Below, in pieces: positions 1 through 9,781 of a DNA stretch of 64,000 nt (position 1 is the stretch's first letter; every line of letters starts with the position of its first letter). The stretch spans positions 1,426,001-1,490,000 of the forward strand of contig CAWJSX010000001.1 in assembly GCA_963845675.1 (NCBI GenBank), read 5' to 3'. The position numbers and the translations under genes are program-made. The stretch comes from CAWJMD01 sp963845675 (lineage in GTDB: Bacteria > Actinomycetota > Actinomycetes > Actinomycetales > CAWJMD01). The notes under the pieces are model-generated. The model was not told where the DNA came from, ran no database searches, and saw nothing but the letters and a program-made list of their open reading frames with translations.

Positions 1-1
1 C

Positions 2-464
2 TTGGACGCTGCCCTGCTGGCGGACCTCCACGCGGAGCCCCGGATCAGCGTCCTCGAGCTCGCCCGGCGACGCGGAGTGGCCCGCGGCACCGTCCAGGCC
101 CGGCTCGACCGGTGGCAGCGCGAGGGACTGGTCGGGAGCGCGGGCCCTCAGGTCGACCCGGCGGCGATCGGCTATCCCGTCACGGCGTTCCTCACGCTCG
201 AGCTGCGCCAGGAGCGCGGACGGTCCGACGTCGAGGCGCACCTCGCCGAGATCCCCGAGGTGCTGGAGGCCCACACCATCACCGGGACCGGCGACCTCCT
301 CGTGCGGGTGGTCGCGACGGTCGAACACCGACCTCCAGCGCGTGATCGACAGCGTGGTGGCCGATCCGGCGGTGAGCCGTACCTCTACTGTGATCGCTCT
401 GCACGACATCATCCCGTTTCGCACCATGCCTCTCGTGGACTCCGTCACCCGTCCGGCCGAGTGA
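2..464 (+). CDS. AsnC/Lrp-family regulator, 5' partial, one frameshift
   Basis: This is a feast/famine-type transcription regulator that would bind DNA as an oligomer and sense a small ligand, usually an amino acid. The N-terminal part reads RISVLELARRRGVARGTVQ, the usual AsnC helix-turn-helix. It is followed by an RAM-type ligand domain with TITGTGDLLVRVVA and, after the break, VIALHDIIPF and a TGA at 462-464. One extra base near 310-322 shifts the frame. Removing it joins VVAT to SNTDLQRVIDSVV, which is a continuous Lrp-type domain. The first few residues are missing because the window begins inside the gene. Target genes are not evident. Confidence 0.8.
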   Translation, partial: WTLPCWRTSTRSPGSASSSSPGDAEWPAAPSRPGSTGGSARDWSGARALRSTRRRSAIPSRRSSRSSCARSADGPTSRRTSPRSPRCWRPTPSPGPATSSCGWSRRSNTDLQRVIDSVVADPAVSRTSTVIALHDIIPFRTMPLVDSVTRPAE

Positions 465-565
465 CCGGCGCCTCAGGTAGCGGCGTCGTGACGTGCCGAA
501 GGAGGAGTCCAGGTCGGTGCGATCCGGCGCCGTCGCCGGACGGGGCCGACACGAATGGAGCACGG

Positions 566-3177
566 GTGAGCCAGGACGTCCGACGGCGCCCGCTGACGCC
601 TGCCCGCGGCGCGGTGCCTGGCGGTGGTGATCACCGTCCTCGCGACGGTCGGCGTGCTGACGCGACCCGTCGACTCACCGCTCGCCGTCTGGTGGCCTGC
701 GGCCGGTGTGGCCGTGATCGCTCTGCTCACCACCCACCGCCGTGACTGGCCGTGGGTGTGCCTCCTGATCTGGTCCGCCACGGCGGGCGGCAACGTGCTG
801 GCCGGCCGCGAGGCGTTCCCGGCCGGGCTCTTCGGCATCGCCAACACGGTCGAGGCGCTGGTCACCGCGGTGGTGATGCTCCGCCTGTGCGAGCGGACGG
901 GTGGCCCTGCGGATCGGTGGACGACGTCGGCAGGCTGCTGGCGTCGGCGATCTGCGGTGCCGCTGGCCGGCAGCCTCGTCGTCCTCGGGCTCGACCGAGC
1001 TGGTCCTCGACCGCAACGGCCTGCTGGGCGTGCGGACCTTCCTGGTCACCCACCCGACGGGCGTCCTGCTGGTCGCGCCGGTCGTGCTGGTGATGGACGG
1101 CCCCGCCCCGGACGGCGGTGGCTCGAGCTCGCTCGTCCAGGGCGTCGCCCTGATGGCAGCGCTCGCGCGGTGTTCGGTCAGGACCAGAGCCTGCCGCTGT
1201 CCTTCCTGCCGACGCCCGGTGCTGCTCTGGGCCGCGCTGCGCTTCGGGCCGGGCGTGACCGACGGCCCAGACGCTGGCCGCCGGCGTCTACGGCACGCTG
1301 GCCACGGCGCTGGGCTGGGGACCGTTCGCCGCGGCGGCGGCCGCGTCCGACGCCACCCTGACGATCCTGCTGGTGCAGTCGTGGGTGGTCGTCACGACGG
1401 TCGTCATGCTCGTGCTGAGCCTGACCGTCGAGCGCTACCGCGCGCAGGCCGAGACGGTGCCGCCGCAGCGAGGAGCTGCTGCGGCGCACGTTCGACGAGG
1501 CCGATGCTCGGCATGCTGTGGCTCCGGGCGCCCGACGGCGAGCCGATCGAGCAGGCCTGCGTCGTCCGAACGAACGACCTCGCCGCGCAGATGCTGGGCG
1601 TCGGTGCCGCGCGATCTCGTGCGGGCGCCGTGGCTCGACCTGCTGCACCCCGGGGACCGGTCGCTCGCGCGCGCCGGTCTGGCGCAGACGACGGGCGACG
1701 ACGCGGACGGCTGGCAGTGCGAGCTGCGGGTCACCGTCGACGGTGACGGAGCGGTGGCTCGCGCGTCACCATGTCGCCGCTGGGCGTCGGTGACGAGGGC
1801 GGCCTCGGGATCAGCGTGCAGATCGACGACGTGACCGACCGCCGCGACGCGCAGAACCAGCTCCAGGAGCTGGCGCTCCAGGACCCGTTCACGTCGCTGG
1901 CCGAACCGCACGCTGCTGATGCAGCGGCTGCGGTACTGGCTGCACGCCGGCGGTGAGGACGCCGGCCGGGTCGTCCTGCTCTTCTGCGACCTGGACGACT
2001 TCAAGAACGTCAACGACTCGTCCGGGCACGCCGTCGGCGACGCGGTGCTCGTGCAGGTCGCCGACCGGCTGCGCCGCACCATCCGTCCGCACGACCTGGT
2101 GTCGCGACTCGGCGGGGACGAGTTCGTGTTCCTCGTCCCCTGCATCGACCAGGACCCGCAGGAGCTCGGGGAGAGCGTCTCGCGTCGACTGCTGCGAGGA
2201 GATCGCCACGCCGCTGGAGGTGAACGGCAGCACGTACCGCCTCGCCGCCAGCATCGGCATGACGGTCTCCCGCGCCGACAGCACGCCGGAGTCCCTTCTG
2301 CGCGAGGCCGACACGGCGATGTACGAGGCCAAGCGCCAGGGCAAGAACCGCTACGCGTTCTACACCGACGACCACCACGCGACGGTGTCGAGACGACTGC
2401 GTCTCGGCACCGAGCTGCACACAGCCCTGGACCGACAGGAGTTCGTCCTGCACGTCCAGCCCGTGATCGAGCTCTCGACCGGCGAGGTGGTCGCCGGGGA
2501 GATGCTGGTGCGCTGGCAGCACCCGGACCAGGGTCTGCTGCTGCCTGGCGACTGGCTCGACGTCGCCGAGAGCTCGGACGTGATCCGCGGCCTGGGTACC
2601 TGGGTGCTGCCAGGAGTCGTGCCGGCTGGGCGCGCGCTGGCGCGAGGCCCTCGGGGATCGCGCACCGATGGTCCACGCGAACGTGTCGGCTCGGCAGCTG
2701 GGACGCGGCCTGCTGGTGCCCGACGTGCTGGGGGCGCTCGAGGCAGCCGGGCTGCCCGGCAGCCAGCTCGTGATCGAGCTGACCGAGACGCAGCTCGACC
2801 GGGCCGAGTCCAAGGTCCTGGCGGACGTCGACCAGCTGCGCAGCGCCGGCGTCAGGCTGGCGGCCGACGACTTCGGCACCGGCTACAGCTCCCTGACACG
2901 TCTGACCGACCTGCCGGTCGACGTGCTGAAGATCGACCGCACGTTCGTCGGACGCATGGTCGACGACCAGCGCGCCGCCGCCGTCGTCGGGGCGCTGCTC
3001 GCGATGGGGGACCTGCTGGACATCGAGGTGGTCGCCGAGGGGGTCGAGACGACCGAGCAGCTGGAGTCGCTGCGCGACCTGGGCTGCCGGAAGGCGCAGG
3101 GCTTCCTGTGGAGCCGGGCAGTCGAGCCGGAGGACTTCCTCGCGCTCGTCACGGCCCGACGCGCTGTCACCACCTGA
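566..3177 (+). pseudogene. MASE1-PAS-GGDEF-EAL c-di-GMP turnover protein, multiply frameshifted
   Basis: This is a membrane-anchored signalling protein that would make and/or degrade cyclic-di-GMP. Stitched across frames it has an MASE1 sensor (WWPAAGVAVIALL, then GIANTVEALVTAVVM), several membrane segments, and a PAS-like region (MLWLRAPDGEPIEQ, DVTDRRDAQ). A GGDEF domain follows (DLDDFKNVND, SRLGGDEFVFLV) and then an EAL domain (GEMLVRWQHP, DDFGTGYSSL, LKIDRTFV, VVAEGVE). The EAL signature is EML, but the other acidic metal-binding positions are present. About ten one-base shifts break the frame, nearly all insertions; for example 'ctggccgaac' near 1902 should read ctgccgaac. GTG at 566 is the likely start. 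Conserved motifs on both sides of every break favour sequence error over decay. Confidence 0.75.
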
Positions 3178-3184
3178 CGCGAGG

Positions 3185-3883
3185 TCAGCCCTCGGGTGTC
3201 GTCCCGGCAGGACCGATCCGCGTGGCCAGCGCGTCGGCGACCTGGCGCGCAGCACGCGAGACGGCCGTCTCGACCTGCGCCTGCGCAGCGCCCCGCGGCA
3301 GCGACCCGAGCCAGACGACGCCGACGCTGGCCTCAAGCGACTGCCCCACCACCTGGACGGGCGCCGCCAGGCCGCACGCGCCCGGCTGCAGCTCCGAGTC
3401 GGTGTGCACCACGCCCGTGCTCCCGTCGCGCAGCGCGAGGATCGCCCGTCCGGCGGCGCCGCGGTCGAGTGGGTGGCGGGACCCGACGCGGTACGCCACG
3501 TGGAAGTCGGTCCACGTCGGTTCCACGACGGCGACAGCGAGGGCCTCGTCCCCGTCGGCGAGCGTCAGGTGCGCGCTGGCACCGACGCGCTCCGCCAGCT
3601 CCCGCAGCACCGGGGTGGCGGCCTGCCGCAGCAGCGGCTGCACGCGCTGCGAGAGCCGCAGCACCCCGAGGCCGAGGTCCACGCGCCCACCGCGGCCCCG
3701 AGCCACCAGACCGTGCTGCTCGAGGGTGGTGAGCAGGCGGTAGACGATCGGGCGCGCGACGCCGAGGGTGGCGGCGATCTCGGTCACCGTGTGCGCACCG
3801 TCCGCCGCGAGCAGCTCGAGCACCCGCAGCCCGCGGTCCAGCGTCTGCGAGGTCTCCGCCGTCCTGGCCCGCTGCCCCGTCAT
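3185..3883 (-). CDS. IclR-family transcriptional regulator
   Basis: A 232-residue DNA-binding regulator. Residues about 10-70 form the IclR winged helix (TLDRGLRVLELLA, VTEIAATLGVARPIVYRLL). The rest is the effector-binding domain, with the typical RVGSRHPLDRGAAGRAILAL stretch where these proteins bind small acids. The frame is intact. Its ATG overlaps the stop of the upstream SRPBCC gene in an ATGA junction, so the two are translationally coupled and may share regulation. The inducer and regulon cannot be inferred from the sequence. Confidence 0.9.
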   Translation of the reverse strand: MTGQRARTAETSQTLDRGLRVLELLAADGAHTVTEIAATLGVARPIVYRLLTTLEQHGLVARGRGGRVDLGLGVLRLSQRVQPLLRQAATPVLRELAERVGASAHLTLADGDEALAVAVVEPTWTDFHVAYRVGSRHPLDRGAAGRAILALRDGSTGVVHTDSELQPGACGLAAPVQVVGQSLEASVGVVWLGSLPRGAAQAQVETAVSRAARQVADALATRIGPAGTTPEG

Positions 3884-4431
3884 CGCGGCTCCTGCTCGGC
3901 AGGCGTCGACGCGAGACGCCGGACGATGGCCGCGTTGCGATCCTCCAGCAGCAGCGACAGCACCCGCCGGACGAGCAGGACGTCGACGAGGCGCCCGAGA
4001 GGGCCCAACGGGCTGCGCCAGCTCATCCGGTCACGCATCACGGTGCGCGCTCCCCCGTCCGGGCCCGGGGAGGTCGGCACGTAGGTGTGCTCGTGCCGGA
4101 AGAGTCTGAAGAGCCCGGAGTGCATCGTGTCGGTGAAGTGCGCGCCGCCGTGCGCGTCGTCGTCGACCACGGCGCCGATCAAGCTCGTGTGCCTGAACGG
4201 GACGACGCCCCATAGCCGTCCGCGCCATGCCACCTTCTCGCCTGAAGCGATCGTGCCGCTCGTGCGGAATCCGGCCCCGTGGTCGACAGCCCGGATCCGG
4301 TGCTGCGCACCGACCTCCAGCTCGATGTCCAGGTCGAGGCTGACAGCGAGGGCCTGCTGCGGGGTCCCGGCCACCGTCGTCTCGCCGACGAGCTCCTGGG
4401 CGAGGCGGCGGCGTCCGGAGAAGGGGCTCAC
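3880..4431 (-). CDS. SRPBCC-family (polyketide cyclase/START-like) protein
   Basis: A 183-residue soluble protein of the SRPBCC hydrophobic-pocket fold. The pattern is typical of actinobacterial members: an N-terminal strand with LAQELVGETTVAGTPQQ, a central IGAVVDDDAHGGAHFTDTM segment, and a C-terminal helix with VRRVLSLLLEDRNAAIV. Such proteins bind lipophilic ligands, and the substrate here is unknown. The stop overlaps the start of the IclR regulator by four bases, so the pair forms a two-gene operon. The family call is good; the function is open. Confidence 0.7.
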   Translation of the reverse strand: MSPFSGRRRLAQELVGETTVAGTPQQALAVSLDLDIELEVGAQHRIRAVDHGAGFRTSGTIASGEKVAWRGRLWGVVPFRHTSLIGAVVDDDAHGGAHFTDTMHSGLFRLFRHEHTYVPTSPGPDGGARTVMRDRMSWRSPLGPLGRLVDVLLVRRVLSLLLEDRNAAIVRRLASTPAEQEPR

Positions 4432-4462
4432 GCTGCGAACCTAGCCCGAGCAGCCGGCCGGG

Positions 4463-6332
4463 TCAGGACCGGGAGACGAAGCGGGAGCGCAGCAGGGCGA
4501 TGCGCTGCTGGATCTGCTCGACGCTCGCTCTGGCCACCTCGCCACCGCCGGAGGTGCGGCGCAGCTCCGCGTGGACGACCCCGTGCGGCTGACCCGTCCG
4601 ACGCGACCACGCGGCCACGAGGCCGTTGAGCTCCTTGCGCAGGGTCGCGACCTCGCGGTGCGTGGCGGCATCGTGGCGACGGGACGGGCCGCCTCGACTG
4701 CGTGGTCGCCGCCGGCTCGCCGACGCCTCGCCGAGTGCTCGGACTGCCTCTGCCGCAGCAGGGTCGACACCTGGTCGGGGTCCAGCAGGCCGGGGATGCC
4801 GAGGTAGTCCTGCTCCTCCGCGCTGCCGATCTCGTGGCCGGTGCCGAACTCGCCGCCGTCGAAGAGCACACGGTCGAAGGACGCCTGGGCCTCGAGGGCC
4901 TCGAACGAGCCGAGCAGGTCGTCGCTGGCCGTCTCCGAGGCCTGCGCGCGGGCGACCAGGCCCGTCCTCCGGCGTCCAGTCGAGGGGTGGCGTCGTCCGC
5001 GCTCGGACGGTCGAGCGCGTGGTCCCGCTCCAGCTCGAGGGCGGACGCGAGCTCGAGCAGCGGCGGGACGCTCGGCAGGAAGATGGACGCGGTCTCGCCG
5101 CGCCGCCGGGCCCGCACGAACCGGCCGACGGCCTGGGCGAAGTAGAGCGGCGTCGAGGCCGACGTCGCGTAGACGCCGACGGCGAGCCGCGGGCACGTCG
5201 ACGCCCTCCGACACCATCCGCACCGCGACCATCCAGCGATGGTCGCCCGTGCGCGAACTCCTCGATGCGCGACGAGGCACCGCTGTCGTCCGACAGCACG
5301 ACCACGGGGGCCTGCCCCGTCACGCCCCGCAGCACGGCAGCGTAGGCGCGGGCGGTCCCCTGGTCGGACGCGATCACGAGGCCGCCGGCGTCGGGCACGT
5401 GCGCGCGCACCTGGGTGAGCCGCGTGTCGGCCGCGGCGAGCACCGCTGGCGATCCACTCCGCCGTCCGGGTCGAGCGCCGTGCGCCACGCCTGCGCCACC
5501 TGGTCGACGGTCAGCGGCTCGCCCAGCCGCGCGCTGATCTCGTCGCCGGCACGGGTACGCCAGCGCATCTGCCCGGAGTAGGCGAGGAACATCACCGGTC
5601 GCACGACGCCGTCGCGCAGCGCGTGGGCGTAGCCGTAGGAGTAGTCGGCGCGCGAGCGGCGGATGCCCTGGGCGTCGGGCGCGTACTCGACGAAGGGGAT
5701 CGCCGCGGTGTCGGAGCGGAAGGGCGTGCCGGTCAGCGAGAGCCGGTGCGGCGCAGGGGAGAACGCCTCGCGGATCGCCTCGCCCCACGACAGGGCGTCG
5801 CCCCCGTGGTGGACCTCGTCGAGGACCACGAGGGTCGGCGCCGCCTCGGTGCGGGCGCGGTGCAGGTTCGGCCGGGCGGCCACCTGCGCGTAGGTCAGCG
5901 CGACGCCGTCGTAGCCCGCGCGCGTGCGTGCCCTGGCTGTTGCGGAACCCCGGGTCGAGCTGGATGCCGACCCGGGCCGCCGCGTCGGCCCACTGCCGCT
6001 TGAGGTGCTCGGTCGGGGCGACGACGGTGACCCGCTGGATGCGACCCGGTCGACAGCAGCTCGGTGGCCACGCGCAGAGCGAAGGTCGTCTTGCCGGCGC
6101 CGGGGGTCGCGACCGCCAGGAAGTCCCGGGGCGGCCGGGCCAGGTACTCCTCGACGGCCTGCGCCTGCCAGGCCCGCAGCTTCGAGGCCGTGCCCCAGGC
6201 GGCGCGCTCGGGGAAGGCCGGCGGCAGGTGCGAGGCCGCGACCGCACTCGCGTGCTGCGGGAGATGGACTGCTGCGGAGCCCTGCTGGCTGTGGAGGTCA
6301 CCTGGGTGACCGGCAGACGACGACGAGCTCAC
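4463..6332 (-). CDS. DEAD/DEAH-box (superfamily 2) helicase, frameshifted
   Basis: An SF2 ATP-dependent helicase of the type found next to DUF3039 in actinobacteria. Read across frames it has ATPGAGKTTFALRVATELL (Walker A), VTVVAPTEHLKRQW, LVVLDEVHHGGD (DEAH-like motif II, here DEVH), LSLTGTPFRSD (motif III), and a C-terminal RecA domain with VVVLSDD, MVAVRMVSEGVDVPR and an AVGRFVRAR motif VI. Its C-terminus ends in a coiled region, KELNGLVAAWSRR. GTG at 6330-6332 is the likely start. Several one-base insertions break the frame, for example near 4690, 4980, 5190, 5250 and 5450, with each side in family register. The substrate is unknown; a DNA-repair or RNA role is possible. Confidence 0.8.
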
Positions 6333-6378
6333 GATGGGTCCCAGGCTAGACGACCCGGACCCGGATCCGGGCATCGCC

Positions 6379-7785
6379 TCACGTGGCGGGCGCGCCGCCG
6401 CGGGCGCTGGCCGGACACGGCTGCCGACGACGGCGGCCAGGAGCGCCGACGAGAGCCAGACCGAGCCACATCGCGGCGAACAGCGGACGCGTCCTGACCC
6501 GCCGCGCTGTGGCCCGCCGCGAACACGGCACCCGCCGCGCCGACGCCGACGACGGACCCGAGCGCGTCGCTGACCTGCAGCGACGCCGAGTTGCTGCCCT
6601 GCTGCCCCGGCGCGGACAGACCGAGCACGAGCACGCTGGTGCTCGACAGCGCCATGCCCATCCCGAGACCGCCCGAGCGCCCACACGGGACGACCATCCA
6701 CGGCGACACCGCGTCGAGCATGACGAGCGAGAGGGCCGCGACCGCCACCGCGACGACGATCCCACCCGTCGACAGCAGGGTGGCGCGGTGCAGCCGCAGG
6801 CCGGGTCGGGCCTGCAGGTACGACCCGGCGGCCCAGCCGAGCGCACCGCCGGTCAGTGCGAGCCCGGCCTGCGCCAGCGGGATCCCGCGTTCCGCGTGCA
6901 GCGCGAGCGGCACGTACGTCTCGGCACCGAAGAAGGCAGCCGTGAACAGACCCCGCACCACGATCACGGACGGAAGGCCGCGCGCCAGCCGGAGCGTGCC
7001 GGGCGGGACCAGCCGCGGCAGCGACGTCACCACCATCAGCCCGCCCACGACCCCGGCCAGGAGCACCCGGGGGGTGAGATCGGTGAGGTGCTGGGCGAAC
7101 CACTGCACGAGCGCCTGCGCCGACGGCGAGCAGCGAGCCCCGCGAGCGAGCGCGTGAGCACGACGGCCCGTGCGCGCGCCGCACGGTCGGCGGACGGGGT
7201 CACCGAGAGCATCGACAGCCTCGGCACCATCATCAGCAGCGCGACGACGGCCACCGGGGGCACGGCGAGGAACACGATCCGCCACGTGACCTCGGTCGCC
7301 AGCCACCCGGCGAGCGGCGGCCCGAGCACCGACGGCAGCACCCACGCGGCGGACAGCAACCCGAACACCCGAGGTCGCATCGCCTCCGGGTACACGGCGC
7401 CGATGACGACGTAGGCCGCCACGACGAGCGCGCCGCCGCCGGCCCCCGACACCACTCGTCCGGTGAGCAGCATCGAGAAGGACGTGGCGGTGCCGCAGAG
7501 CACGAGACCGCCCGCGAACAGCACGAGACCGACGACGAGGGGCCACGTCGCCCCGCGCAGGTCGCTGACCGCTCCCGCCACGACCATGCCCAGCAGGCTC
7601 GACGTGAAGAAGAGCGAGAACGCCAGCGAGTAGCTGCGCAGGGCGTCGAGGTCGGCGGCGACCACCGGCATCGCCGTGGCGACCGCGAGCGCCTCGAAGG
7701 CGATCAGGGTGACCAGGCCGATGATGGCCACCGAGACGAGGCGGTAGGGCCTCGCGAACGGACCCGCTACGGCGTCCGGCGTCAC
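6379..7785 (-). CDS. MFS transporter, frameshifted
   Basis: A major facilitator transporter with about 12 hydrophobic segments, resembling drug:proton efflux members. The first half is continuous: LVSVAIIGLVTLIAFEALAV, AVSDLRGATWPLVVGL (the loop 2-3 motif A region) and SGAGGGALVVAAYVVIGAVYP (motif C-like). One-base shifts near 7125-7135, 6690 and 6500 interrupt the second half (LLAGVVGGLMVV, ALSSTSVLVLGLSAPGQQGSNSASL, MWLGLALVGA). GTG at 7785 overlaps the DUF3039 stop (GTGA). The 3' end is uncertain: the frame stops at 6379, but removing a base near 6440 would carry it on without a stop into the helicase reading frame. Confidence 0.8.
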
Positions 7786-8096
7786 TGCTCCGATCCGGGG
7801 CCCGAGTCCTTGGGCGCGCGCAGGCCGTCGTAGATCTCCTGGCAGACGGGGCAGACGGGGAACTTCTTGGGGTCGCGTCCCGGCACCCAGACCTTGCCGC
7901 ACAGGGCGATCACGGGATCGCCGGAGAGGGCGGAGCTGAGGATCTTCTCCTTGCGCACGTAGTGCGCGAAGCGCTCGTGGTCGCCCGGCTCGACCGGCTG
8001 CTCGACCTGCTCGCGGTCCAGCAGCCCCGTGGTCTGCCCACCACGGGAGGGCTCCGACAGGGGCTCGGGGGTCGGCGGGGGCAACGGCTCGCTCAT
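7782..8096 (-). CDS. DUF3039 protein, small putative zinc-binding
   Basis: A 104-residue actinobacterial protein of the DUF3039 family. The conserved core HERFAHYVRKEKILSSAL is followed by VIALCGKVWVPGRDPKKFP and VCPVCQEIYDGL. The His, the lone Cys and the CPVC pair form a plausible zinc site. I chose ATG at 8094-8096 (MSEPLPP) over one three codons upstream because the family usually begins there. Its stop overlaps the GTG of the MFS gene. The link to the downstream SF2 helicase is conserved in many actinobacteria, but no role is established. Confidence 0.85.
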   Translation of the reverse strand: MSEPLPPPTPEPLSEPSRGGQTTGLLDREQVEQPVEPGDHERFAHYVRKEKILSSALSGDPVIALCGKVWVPGRDPKKFPVCPVCQEIYDGLRAPKDSGPGSEQ

Positions 8097-8133
8097 GCGC
8101 GCCAACTCTACGACCGGCGAGGCGTCCCTCTCG

Positions 8134-8691
8134 TCAGTTCATGGTCGGGTCGTCGGGGTAGGTGGCCACGAGCGCGAGGTCGCCGCCCTGCCTGCGCAGC
8201 ACCAGCGGCCAGAGCCCCTCGGGGTCGTCGGTGAAGGCGTCGCGCGCTGTCGCGTCCACGACGAACCAGGAGCCCTCGAGGATCTCGTCCTCCAGCTGCC
8301 CGCTGCTCCATCCGGCGTACCCGGCGAAGATCCGCAGCCCGCCGAGGCTCTCGGCGATCACGACCGGCTCGACGTCGAGGTCGACGACACCCAGCGACCC
8401 GACGATGCGGCGGATGCCGGGCGGGTCGTGGTCGTCGCCCGGCACCGACGCCAGGCCCAGGGCGGAGTCCTGGCTCACGGGCCCGCCGGTGTACAGCCGG
8501 CCCGGCACGGTCGCGTACGGCTGCCAGCCCGGGCAGCACGCCTCGACGTCGACACCGGACGGACGGTTCACCACCACCCCCAGCGCCCCGTCCTCGGAGT
8601 GGTCGAGCAGCAGGATCACCGTCCGCCGGAACGTCGGGTGCTCCAGGGCCGGGGTGGCTACCAGCAGCTTGCCGGTCAGCCAGGTGGTCAT
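8134..8691 (-). CDS. YqgE/AlgH family protein
   Basis: A 185-residue intact member of the YqgE/AlgH (UPF0301) family. Characteristic segments are LTGKLLVATPALEHPTFRRT at the N-terminus, VILLLDHSEDGALGVVVNRP, LYTGGPVSQDSALGL, IFAGYAGWSSGQLEDEI and GSWFVVDA. The biochemical function is not established; the Pseudomonas homologue is tied to alginate regulation. It lies just upstream of DUF3039 and the helicase on the same strand and could be co-transcribed with them. It is separated from the iron transporter by seven bases. Confidence 0.92.
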   Translation of the reverse strand: MTTWLTGKLLVATPALEHPTFRRTVILLLDHSEDGALGVVVNRPSGVDVEACCPGWQPYATVPGRLYTGGPVSQDSALGLASVPGDDHDPPGIRRIVGSLGVVDLDVEPVVIAESLGGLRIFAGYAGWSSGQLEDEILEGSWFVVDATARDAFTDDPEGLWPLVLRRQGGDLALVATYPDDPTMN

Positions 8692-8698
8692 GCGCCCA

Positions 8699-9781
8699 TC
8701 ATGGCGCGACGTGGGGCTCGGCTGCAGCGGTGGCCGGGAAGAACCGGACCGGACCGTCGACCCGGACGGTCGCGACCTCGCCGGTCGGCATCGGACCCTG
8801 CGTCCGGGACACGACGACCACCGCGTCGTCCCCCGCCCCCACCCGGACCTCGACAGTGGCGTCGTGGCCGTAGAAGTGCGTGCCGAGCACGGTGCCGGAG
8901 ACGGCGCCGGTCCCGGCCGCGTCCTCCGCCGCGCCGAGGTGCACCTGCTCGGGTCGCAGCACGACCGTGCCGGGACCGGAGAACGGTGAGCCGTTTCCGT
9001 TGCTGGACAGCGGAAGTCGGCCGAGGACGGTCTCGACGACACCGTTCGAGGCGGAACCTGCCAGCGAGACCACCTCGCCGACGAGCTCCGCGACGCGCAG
9101 CGAGGCGGGGTCGCGGTAGACACGCTCGGGAGAGCCGGCGTCGAGGACGCGGCCCTCGTGCATGACGGCGACCAGGTCGGCGGTGCTCAGCGCCTCCTCC
9201 TGGTCGTGGGTCACGAGCACGGCCGTGGCGCCGGTCGCGTGCAGCGCCTCACGGACGTCGTGCCGGACGCTCGCGCGCAGGCCCGCGTCCAGCGCCGAGA
9301 AGGGCTCGTCGAGCAGCACCAGCCGCGGCTGCGGTGCGAGCGCCCGGGCCAGCGCGACGCGCTGCTGCTGACCGCCCGAGAGCTCGTGCGGGTGGCGCCG
9401 ACCGAAGCCGGCGAGGCCGACGAGCTCCAGGAGCTCGTCCGCGCGGCGGGCAGAGCGGGACGCGCGCGACAGGCCGAACGTCACGTTCGCCGCGACGTCG
9501 AGGTGCGGGAACAGCGCGCCCTCCTGCGGGACCACGGTCACGCGGCGCCGCTCCGGCGGCCAGTGCACGCCCGGACCGGTCAGCAGGTCGTCGCCCACCC
9601 GCACCGTGCCGGCGCTGGCGCGCTCGAAGCCGGCGATGACGCGCAGCAGCGTGGTCTTCCCGCAGCCCGACGGACCGAGCACGCCGGCGATCAGGCCGCT
9701 GGGCAGGTCGAGGTCCACGCCGCGCAGCACGGGCGTGGCGTCGTACGACTGGTGGATGCCCGCGACGAGAAGCCGGCTCAC
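8699..9781 (-). CDS. fbpC: ABC transporter ATPase for ferric iron (FbpC-type)
   Basis: A 360-residue cytoplasmic ATPase that would energise the FbpAB iron importer. Visible motifs are Walker A GPSGCGKTTLL (about residue 36), Q-loop VPQEGALFPHL, signature LSGGQQQRVALARAL, Walker B LVLLDEPFSALD and the switch VLVTHDQEEAL. A C-terminal TOBE-like regulatory domain carries TVVLRPEQVHLG, as in FbpC/PotA-type ATPases. GTG at 9781 overlaps the permease stop (GTGA), so it is the last gene of fbpA-fbpB-fbpC. The reading frame is intact. Confidence 0.88.
   Translation of the reverse strand: MSRLLVAGIHQSYDATPVLRGVDLDLPSGLIAGVLGPSGCGKTTLLRVIAGFERASAGTVRVGDDLLTGPGVHWPPERRRVTVVPQEGALFPHLDVAANVTFGLSRASRSARRADELLELVGLAGFGRRHPHELSGGQQQRVALARALAPQPRLVLLDEPFSALDAGLRASVRHDVREALHATGATAVLVTHDQEEALSTADLVAVMHEGRVLDAGSPERVYRDPASLRVAELVGEVVSLAGSASNGVVETVLGRLPLSSNGNGSPFSGPGTVVLRPEQVHLGAAEDAAGTGAVSGTVLGTHFYGHDATVEVRVGAGDDAVVVVSRTQGPMPTGEVATVRVDGPVRFFPATAAAEPHVAP

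Noticed and set aside
1435..3336. A 633-codon minus-strand open frame
   Set aside because: Antisense to the GGDEF-EAL gene and rich in Arg/Ser; the plus strand carries the domain motifs.
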